IMG/VR virus record: IMGVR_UViG_3300023082_000010
Coordinates: 28,421-92,420 of that record
Strand: one strand, 5' to 3'
From: a virus
DNA length: 64,000 nucleotides
The stretch's first letter is position 1; every line of letters begins with the position of its first letter. Made by a program: the position numbers and the translations under genes. The notes beneath the pieces are model-generated. The model was not told the DNA's origin, did no database searches, and saw nothing but the letters and a program-made list of their open reading frames with translations. This document shows positions 58,908-64,000 of the stretch, in pieces.

Positions 58908-59795
58908 TCAGTTGACTTGCCATGAGTATAGAGCCTCATAGACACGGCTGTCAAGAACATTTTTATATTCATCTGCAACAGCTTTTACAGCAAGCTCTTT
59001 TAGCACCTTATACCACTGTTGCCCAGACTCACGAGTTTTGAAACTCTTACTTAATTTAACCCCTGAATAATCTCTAGTTGTGAAGTAAAAAGTTCCAAAC
59101 TTGTCAGGTCCACGTCCTTTCACGTCAGAGCGAATTATTAAGCTGTTGATACGAGCTGGCACGAAGCAACATGCACTTGGGGAGTATTCACGATTACCAC
59201 TCACCAGAATGTCTTTATCCAGCTGCCAACCTTTCAAACCATACCCAACTTGATCTACAGCCCAACCAGCAAAGTTTTGAAAGCACAACCACTCTTTTGT
59301 AACACTAACATCAAAGTAGTTCCTATGCTCATAAGCTGTGCTGTGACAACGTTTTATCATGTGAACCCAATGAGCATAAGCAACTGGATGCGTCTTTGGT
59401 GAAAAATCTCCGTAGCCTATATACCCAACACTTGATGCTATAGGGGCCATGTAGTCCATGATCTTGCCTCTTAGGATATTGCCCGCAGGGTGCCATGCAA
59501 CCGTTCCCGTATTGTTGAATACCACCTTAACATTAAAAGAATCTTTCCATTCAAGAACAGTAACATCCCCATACATAGTTGTAGGTAAAATTTCACCAAT
59601 CCTTTCTCTCAAACAATTGGACCAATCCTTAACTTGTCCGCTACGAATGGCTCCAACTTCTGCCTTCGTAATGTACCCAGTTGCGATAAATTTAACAGTG
59701 GCACTCTTAGGTCCGTCAATCGAGATTACCTGAAGCTTACCGAAGTTATTCGTTTCATAAACACCACCGACCTCAACAGCTTTATAACTTGTCAT
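58908..59795 (-). CDS. HNH/AP2-type homing endonuclease, full length
   Basis: 295 aa, the fullest member of the family. Two N-terminal modules (residues ~10-57 and ~70-115), core HMIKRCHS, VTKEWLCFQNFAGW, LDKDILVSGNREYSPSACCFVPARIN, then AP2-like (FGTFYFTTRDYSG...LSKSFKTRESGQQWYKVL). It lies among small leftward genes with a 19-nt gap to the next. Confidence 0.85.
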   Translation of the reverse strand: MTSYKAVEVGGVYETNNFGKLQVISIDGPKSATVKFIATGYITKAEVGAIRSGQVKDWSNCLRERIGEILPTTMYGDVTVLEWKDSFNVKVVFNNTGTVAWHPAGNILRGKIMDYMAPIASSVGYIGYGDFSPKTHPVAYAHWVHMIKRCHSTAYEHRNYFDVSVTKEWLCFQNFAGWAVDQVGYGLKGWQLDKDILVSGNREYSPSACCFVPARINSLIIRSDVKGRGPDKFGTFYFTTRDYSGVKLSKSFKTRESGQQWYKVLKELAVKAVADEYKNVLDSRVYEALYSWQVN

Positions 59796-59819
59796 ACATT
59801 AAATCTCCTAAATAAGTTT

Positions 59820-59846
59820 AGCCCCAATTAAGGGGCTTTTTTGTTT
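59820..59846 (+). terminator. plus-strand rho-independent terminator inside a leftward region
   Basis: AGCCCC-AATTAA-GGGGCT then TTTTTGTTTT on the plus strand. Read leftward there is no T-tract. No rightward gene is known upstream here, so it may end an antisense RNA or insulate. Confidence 0.65.
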
Positions 59847-59854
59847 TACATCAA

Positions 59855-60280
59855 TTATTTCTTAGGTGTTTCTTCAGCAAGCTCACGCTTAGCTTTAGCA
59901 AGAATCCCTTTCAGCACATCAAAAGCATCATTACCAATCTGCTGTGCTTGTGGTGTCTCTGCAATCTTCTCTCCGGCATACACAGCAGCCATTGTATACA
60001 TCGTCTTTTCGGAAGGTATTAAACTGGCAATGAAGCCCAAAGACAAAGTGAGCACAAACACTTTAAGAATGCGTTTACCCCACAAACCACACACCTTGTT
60101 TTGTTTATCAATCTGCTCTTTATCCTCCCAGCTGTATGTGGCTGTCCTGAAGTTTGAAACTGCCAATAGGATTAAACTAGCGCTTAATGAAACAAAACTA
60201 CCAATAAAACTAATAACTCCAAGGCTTGTAGCTAAAGCTGGTAAGATTCCCATCAGATATACAATAAATACTAAGCTCAT
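59855..60280 (-). CDS. membrane protein, three spans
   Basis: 141 aa with hydrophobic segments at about residues 2-22, 24-45 and 72-90, then a C-terminal Lys/Ala/Glu helix. Unknown role. Confidence 0.65.
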   Translation of the reverse strand: MSLVFIVYLMGILPALATSLGVISFIGSFVSLSASLILLAVSNFRTATYSWEDKEQIDKQNKVCGLWGKRILKVFVLTLSLGFIASLIPSEKTMYTMAAVYAGEKIAETPQAQQIGNDAFDVLKGILAKAKRELAEETPKK

Positions 60281-60295
60281 ACCATTTCTCCTTAT

Positions 60296-60490
60296 TTAAT
60301 CGCGGTAATTTTTGTAGATATTCTGTTGCTTAAGTTCTCTGAGCAATTGATTCTGCTCTTTAAGCAAAGCATTTGTAGTCCTCTGTGCAGGTTTGCCGCT
60401 ACTACATGCTGCACAAATTATCCAGACTATCGCCCAAGGAAACCAGAACAATGTGATAATTGCATGTACTACATGTGATCCCGGTCCCAT
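60296..60490 (-). CDS. small membrane protein
   Basis: 64 aa from MGPGSHVVHAIITLFWFPW (GAGGTGG 6 nt upstream). One hydrophobic helix then a basic, Gln-rich tail. Confidence 0.6.
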   Translation of the reverse strand: MGPGSHVVHAIITLFWFPWAIVWIICAACSSGKPAQRTTNALLKEQNQLLRELKQQNIYKNYRD

Positions 60491-60491
60491 T

Positions 60492-60641
60492 TTAAACCAC
60501 CTCACTAACAACAAAGTCATAAAGAGCCAACATCATCCCAACAACAACACACAAGACAGCATTAACTGTGCTATATGGAACTGTCATGATTGCTGCATAA
60601 ATGAGGGCTGTGTACAGAATGTATGTCAAGAACTGTTTCAT
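60492..60641 (-). CDS. small membrane protein
   Basis: 49 aa (MKQFLTYILYTALIYAAIM), two hydrophobic helices. Confidence 0.6.
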   Translation of the reverse strand: MKQFLTYILYTALIYAAIMTVPYSTVNAVLCVVVGMMLALYDFVVSEVV

Positions 60642-60832
60642 TATAAAGCACCGTTGTATTTAAAGTATTCAGGCCAACGAGAGGCCGAAAAGCTATGAAA
60701 TTTAGCTAAACTTGTATTTTTATAGTGGATATCACCGTACTTGTCCATGGTAAATTGGTAACTCTTACCTTCATAAAAGGCGATATCTCTGTTGTCCATT
60801 ACAACATTTTTTACACACAAGAAAAGTAGCAT
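60641..60832 (-). CDS. hypothetical protein
   Basis: 63 aa from MLLFLCVKNVVMDNRDIAF; AAGGGG 8 nt upstream. C-terminal aromatic. Confidence 0.6.
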   Translation of the reverse strand: MLLFLCVKNVVMDNRDIAFYEGKSYQFTMDKYGDIHYKNTSLAKFHSFSASRWPEYFKYNGAL

Positions 60833-60833
60833 C

Positions 60834-60968
60834 TCAATTCCCCTTGCTAACCACATAGCGACCATTCAGGCCATCGTTCAATTTAGCTGCCCACTTGTCG
60901 GCAGAAGCTTTCGTACCCCTTTGTGCAACGACTTCTTTGGTCAGTGTGTCGATGATGGAGAATTTCAT
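60834..60968 (-). CDS. small hypothetical protein
   Basis: 44 aa (MKFSIIDTLTKEVVAQRGTK), alpha/beta with basic residues. Consensus-like promoter at 61017-61045. Confidence 0.6.
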   Translation of the reverse strand: MKFSIIDTLTKEVVAQRGTKASADKWAAKLNDGLNGRYVVSKGN

Positions 60969-61016
60969 GCCTGTGTCCTTTGGTGTGTGAGAAGCTTTGT
61001 GCTTCCTATGTGTTAG

Positions 61017-61045
61017 ATTCTAATCCCTCACCACACCCCTGTCAA
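61017..61045 (-). promoter_or_regulatory. strong sigma70-type promoter
   Basis: TTGACA (61045-61040), 17-nt spacer, TAGAAT (61022-61017). Confidence 0.8.
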
Positions 61046-61069
61046 CAAGAGAATTGAGAAATTTGTGGA

Positions 61070-61183
61070 TTATTTTAGGCTCATTTCAAAAATGATGTAC
61101 AGATTCCAGAAGATGTCTAGTGTGCAGACCATTACACCCACAAAAATCACTGTCCAACCAATTATTTCAAAGAACGTATTCAT
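61070..61183 (-). CDS. tiny membrane protein
   Basis: 37 aa (MNTFFEIIGWTVIFVGVMVC), a single hydrophobic segment. AGGA 7 nt before ATG; ATG overlaps the end of the next gene upstream. Confidence 0.5.
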   Translation of the reverse strand: MNTFFEIIGWTVIFVGVMVCTLDIFWNLYIIFEMSLK

Positions 61184-61469
61184 TCCCAATTCCTCTTAAT
61201 TGTCCTAGGCTTTTGTCACAGTTCAAGCGCTCGATTTCGTCTCCGAAGGCTGCCCAGCCCCTGCGAAATTCATCTGTGTGCCGTAAGTCCGGTGAAAATT
61301 TTGGCATTATAATCTCAGGCTTTTTTACATCAAGGTTTGGTTTGTTTCTTACGTTCTGCTCCAGTATTCGACGCAATACATCAATAAATTCCACCGGACA
61401 GTCTTCGTGCTGGTGTAGGTGCTCCAGCAGCTCACGCGGCACGCTCACCACTTGTGTGTTGTTGTTCAT
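61167..61469 (-). CDS. hypothetical protein, GC-richer island
   Basis: 100 aa (MNNNTQVVSVPRELLEHLHQ). Helical. The DNA from here to ~61900 is visibly richer in G+C than its surroundings, suggesting recent acquisition. Confidence 0.6.
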   Translation of the reverse strand: MNNNTQVVSVPRELLEHLHQHEDCPVEFIDVLRRILEQNVRNKPNLDVKKPEIIMPKFSPDLRHTDEFRRGWAAFGDEIERLNCDKSLGQLRGIGNEYVL

Positions 61470-61636
61470 CAGTCGTTATCCTTGTTCCGGTAGAAGCTTG
61501 GCTCCTTCAGGTGAAGATCGACTGTCTCGCGCGAACCCTTCGCTGCTGGCGCGTTTTGCCAGCAGCTCTCGTCGACGTTGCAGGCGATGAAGTTCGCGGA
61601 TGGTAAGGATTGGTGGGTTTCTAGGTAGGCTTTCAT
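61469..61636 (-). CDS. small hypothetical protein, GC-richer island
   Basis: 55 aa (MKAYLETHQSLPSANFIACN). Overlaps the next gene by one base. Confidence 0.55.
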   Translation of the reverse strand: MKAYLETHQSLPSANFIACNVDESCWQNAPAAKGSRETVDLHLKEPSFYRNKDND

Positions 61637-61936
61637 TTAAAAACCAACTGCAACAGTTTTAGCAATCGATGTCGGATACTTCTCATCCCAAAGGAGCACG
61701 TCGTGGGCTTTCCTGATCAACTCCCGCGCCTTGGTCAGTTCGTATTGGGCCGAATCGCGCTGTTCTAGTAATAGAACCGAATCTTTAAAGAACTTCTCGC
61801 GCTCACTCCACAATTGCCTCACCTCTGCCTGTAGCAAAGCCACAACACGATCATGGTCATCTTCTGCCACATACAACCCCATAGGTTCTGTAGCTTGCCC
61901 TCTATAGCGAGGTACGTGTAGTTCACGACTATTCAT
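61637..61936 (-). CDS. coiled-coil protein, GC-richer island
   Basis: 99 aa from MNSRELHVPRYRGQATEP (GAGGGG 9 nt upstream). The middle is a helix (VVALLQAEVRQLWSEREKFF). TGATG overlap with the preceding gene. Confidence 0.6.
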   Translation of the reverse strand: MNSRELHVPRYRGQATEPMGLYVAEDDHDRVVALLQAEVRQLWSEREKFFKDSVLLLEQRDSAQYELTKARELIRKAHDVLLWDEKYPTSIAKTVAVGF

Positions 61937-62106
61937 CAAAATTCCCCTCGTTTCATCTTACGTTCAAGTTTACGATTATCCTGTCGAATACGTTTAGATT
62001 CTTTCCTATCTCGTTTGGAAGAGGATGTGCCAGCACCTTCATCGCTATCAACCCATTCATCCGCACTGTATGTCTGTTCAATATTGCTTTCGTATTGCGC
62101 TTGCAT
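61936..62106 (-). CDS. small highly charged protein
   Basis: 56 aa (MQAQYESNIEQTYSADEW), acidic N-terminus and strongly basic C-terminus (KRDRKESKRIRQDNRKLERK). Confidence 0.6.
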   Translation of the reverse strand: MQAQYESNIEQTYSADEWVDSDEGAGTSSSKRDRKESKRIRQDNRKLERKMKRGEF

Positions 62107-62116
62107 TTGTTAGTCC

Positions 62117-62293
62117 TTAGTTATAAATCAGTTTTGCTGACAGCTTACAATCATTAGCCCACTCATACATCTCTCCTAGACCCAACCCGTAAGCAATACG
62201 AGCATCTGTCCAGTTAGATGAGTCTTTATACCAAGCAATGGTGTCTTTGAGGATATTTTTATAAGACTGTTTGAAGCGTTTTGACTTTTTCAT
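62117..62293 (-). CDS. small hypothetical protein
   Basis: 58 aa from MKKSKRFKQSYKNILKDTIA, overlapping the preceding gene by 35 nt. AAGGG upstream. Confidence 0.5.
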   Translation of the reverse strand: MKKSKRFKQSYKNILKDTIAWYKDSSNWTDARIAYGLGLGEMYEWANDCKLSAKLIYN

Positions 62294-62570
62294 TTTCAGG
62301 CCCTTCCATGAATGATTTAATTGCTTTAACACGACCAAGATAACCCACTTCTTGATCATTTTCAAGTGGTAATTCATCAGTCCACAAAGAAAGATGTGTG
62401 CGAGTACAATGCTCACCCAAGCTCATAGCATATGTCAAATCTTTTGCCAGCTCCTCCCAACCAATCCAGTATGAGCGTGTTGGACGACTTGGCAGCTTAT
62501 GAGCCACGTCTACACATTCCTGTTGCTCTGTGCGGGCGATTGCTTTTTGTAGCTTAAGTAGGTAGCTCAT
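62259..62570 (-). CDS. hypothetical protein
   Basis: 103 aa (MSYLLKLQKAIARTEQQECV). Helical. 4-nt overlap with the preceding gene. Confidence 0.6.
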   Translation of the reverse strand: MSYLLKLQKAIARTEQQECVDVAHKLPSRPTRSYWIGWEELAKDLTYAMSLGEHCTRTHLSLWTDELPLENDQEVGYLGRVKAIKSFMEGPENEKVKTLQTVL

Positions 62571-62839
62571 TTTGTGTAATCACCCCAATTGTCAGATTCT
62601 GTAACAAGGATATGATCAATTACTTTGTAAGGCAAGCCTTTTTCTTTCATAAAGTTCAACGCACCAATACAAGGTTTAGTATTATCAGAGTGGCAAGCCC
62701 ATATTTTATTGTGAATCTGCCGCATTGCTACGATATCGTAAGGTTCGGGTAGGCATCCATAGTTTTGTACTTTGTCAGAAGCTTCTGTCCAAGCAAAAGG
62801 ACAAGTACACTCAGTAGAATCGTGGTCACATACACTCAC
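62567..62839 (-). CDS. Cys-containing hypothetical protein
   Basis: 90 aa, GTG start overlapping the preceding stop (GTGA). CDHDSTECTCPF near the start could bind metal. GGAGG site. Confidence 0.6.
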   Translation of the reverse strand: MSVCDHDSTECTCPFAWTEASDKVQNYGCLPEPYDIVAMRQIHNKIWACHSDNTKPCIGALNFMKEKGLPYKVIDHILVTESDNWGDYTK

Positions 62840-62988
62840 AAAACACCTCCAATCTCAGCATTCATTTTCCAGATAACGTCTGATAAAACCTTGCCTGAAA
62901 CATCTCTCCACTCCCCTCGGCTTTTACTGTATATCTGAGGCATCATAAGTCCACAGTATGTTATAAAGATGCGTCTTTTTGGAATCAT
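62836..62988 (-). CDS. small hypothetical protein
   Basis: 50 aa (MIPKRRIFITYCGLMMPQIY) ending GGVL; its last 17 nt recur at 63311. Confidence 0.55.
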   Translation of the reverse strand: MIPKRRIFITYCGLMMPQIYSKSRGEWRDVSGKVLSDVIWKMNAEIGGVL

Positions 62989-63314
62989 ACATACTCCAAA
63001 TCTTGAAGGTTTCTAGCATTCATAATATCTTGAATACGGGCTATCTTTAGGCTATCAAGATTTTGTTGTGCCAACCTTTTATCCACTTGACTGTCTATAT
63101 GGTCATTAACGCGCTTAAACACATCCTCAAGGTTAGAAAACTCAAACCCATTGATGTGGACAGAGAATTCAATATTCTTAGAACTCCACTCAGGGGCCTT
63201 AACCATTTGGTTAAACTTACTCTCCGGGTTGCTGTGAGTGTCGGGGTCACTAGATGCACAAGTGATCAGAAACCAATATGCAAAGCTTTCTCGGTCTTCC
63301 ATACTCAGTTTCAC
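62985..63314 (-). CDS. hypothetical protein
   Basis: 109 aa, GTG start with GGAGG 6 nt upstream. Acidic, mixed fold. Confidence 0.6.
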   Translation of the reverse strand: MKLSMEDRESFAYWFLITCASSDPDTHSNPESKFNQMVKAPEWSSKNIEFSVHINGFEFSNLEDVFKRVNDHIDSQVDKRLAQQNLDSLKIARIQDIMNARNLQDLEYV

Positions 63315-63496
63315 AAAACACCTCCAAGATCTTTCTCAACACGACGTACCAATTCACCTCTAAAGTGGTTTGATGCCACTGGAATGTCATCTTGATCAAC
63401 ACAATACCAGACATTTTTCTCATACTGCTTGTCATGTGATTTACGAAACCGATAACCAAGGCTGATAAGTGTAGCTTCCACTTGTGCTGTGTTCAT
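63311..63496 (-). CDS. small hypothetical protein
   Basis: 61 aa (MNTAQVEATLISLGYRFRKS), ends GGVL like the 50-aa protein. Overlaps both neighbours (4 nt and 1 nt). Confidence 0.6.
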   Translation of the reverse strand: MNTAQVEATLISLGYRFRKSHDKQYEKNVWYCVDQDDIPVASNHFRGELVRRVEKDLGGVL

Positions 63497-63732
63497 TAGA
63501 GCTTACCACTTTCAATAAGATCAATTGCAACCTTACGGGAGCAGCCTGTGTATTCCATGACAGTGGCTATACGTGGGTCTTGCTCAACATCAAGAGCAAG
63601 TTCTCGAATAATAATCTGAGCCATCTGGTCATAGTGACCGTCATAAACAGGCAAGCCATATTCATATGGGTCGGTGTCTCTTGCATATTGATCTAATACG
63701 CCAATCATTTTTAAAATCTTTTCGTAGTTCAT
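63496..63732 (-). CDS. small helical protein, family shared with 43219
   Basis: 78 aa (MNYEKILKMIGVLDQYARDT). YGLPVYDGHYDQMAQIIIRELAL resembles part of the 43219 protein; the C-terminal VMEYTGCSRKVAIDLIESG looks like a UBA-like helical motif. Confidence 0.6.
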   Translation of the reverse strand: MNYEKILKMIGVLDQYARDTDPYEYGLPVYDGHYDQMAQIIIRELALDVEQDPRIATVMEYTGCSRKVAIDLIESGKL

Positions 63733-63765
63733 CTCATTTCCCCTTCAATTGTCGTAGCTGATGCT

Positions 63766-64000
63766 TTAGATTGTAGATTGTGCAGCCTTACTTGACTTGA
63801 AGTGCCCTTTCACATTCTTAATGTACTGTGTATCAACAATGAGCTTTTGTTCCCAAGCCTCTTCTGAGCAGACAGGTTTTGTATAAAGATAGCCAGTCTT
63901 GATTTCCTCTTCCACGCCTTGGACAATCACTTTACAACGCTTGTCACCATCATAGTAGAGAATCTTAACCTCACGAATAGGTGCCTCTTCTCCTGAGATA
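63766..64000 (-). CDS. hypothetical protein, 5' part beyond window
   Basis: 77 codons visible, open to the right edge (..ISGEEAPIREVKILYYDGDK), ending at TAA 63768-63766. Basic C-terminus. No family recognised. Confidence 0.65.
   Translation of the reverse strand, partial: ISGEEAPIREVKILYYDGDKRCKVIVQGVEEEIKTGYLYTKPVCSEEAWEQKLIVDTQYIKNVKGHFKSSKAAQSTI

Noticed and set aside
1-64000. CRISPR arrays, insertion sequences, integrase or attachment sites
   Set aside because: No regularly spaced direct repeats with unique spacers, no transposase or integrase motifs seen in the window.

Overview
This window is a stretch of a large tailed-phage genome (Caudoviricetes, contractile-tailed myovirus). It is AT-rich and tightly packed, and many genes overlap by 4 nt (ATGA). 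It carries a full head, neck, sheath, tube and baseplate gene set, a GH24 endolysin, and spanins with lipoprotein partners. The spanins and the sigma70-type promoters (TTGACA / TATAAT-like) point to a Gram-negative, probably proteobacterial host. I cannot name the host or phage genus from sequence alone.

Layout. (1) 1-336 (+): the 3' end of a helicase-like gene that enters from the left. (2) 492-35289 (-): late region, transcribed leftward. In transcription order it holds the small terminase (34885-35289), a receptor-binding block (29141-34620, with an SGNH-hydrolase fibre), a small SAP-like protein, a homing endonuclease, the large terminase, portal, XkdF-like protein, scaffold with nested start, decoration protein, major capsid protein, neck/connector genes, a GIY-YIG endonuclease, sheath, three tube-like paralogs, frameshifted tail chaperones, tape measure, baseplate hub/spike/gp25/J, two more fibre/tailspike genes, endolysin, an inserted plus-strand endonuclease, holin candidate and two consecutive spanin cassettes. 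(3) 35290-36300: about 1 kb without protein genes, with a tRNA (anticodon CAT), stable hairpins and a near-consensus promoter. (4) 36304-39163 (-): small genes, a Lar-like zinc ribbon, DUF4326 and a compact protein with family-A polymerase-like motifs. (5) 39170-39500: divergent promoter region. (6) 39502-54281 (+): early/middle region of about 40 mostly tiny genes with a tyrosine-phosphatase-like protein, RMF-like protein, PhoH, an HNH/AP2-type endonuclease, a ClpP-like protease, dCMP deaminase, a SLOG-fold protein and a helicase-like ATPase. (7) 54282-55274: about 1 kb of non-coding DNA with repeats and terminators. (8) 55275-64000 (-): more small early genes, several with their own promoters, and a fourth HNH-type endonuclease.

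Most notable. The large terminase gene is split inside its Walker A motif by a 230-nt group I intron. P, Q, R and S elements, P1 with a U.G pair and P10 can all be read, and a 30-codon first exon restores a normal 497-aa terminase. An endonuclease gene overlaps the start of that first exon by 4 nt; the GIY-YIG gene has the same ATGA arrangement with the sheath gene. The tape measure lacks any ATG/GTG/TTG for its first 83 codons and appears to start at AUC or AUU. The chaperone pair has a T7 slippery run for -1 frameshifting. Four TTATAG repeats at 10-11 bp spacing lie just downstream of terS and are a packaging-site candidate. Two full spanin pairs sit side by side.

How it works together. The plus-strand early genes and the right-hand minus-strand genes look like host-takeover and nucleotide-metabolism functions. 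The leftward late genes build the head by a lambda-like plan (gpE-type capsid, gpD-type decoration, nested scaffold), then a DUF3383-type contractile tail and a baseplate, and finally lyse the cell.
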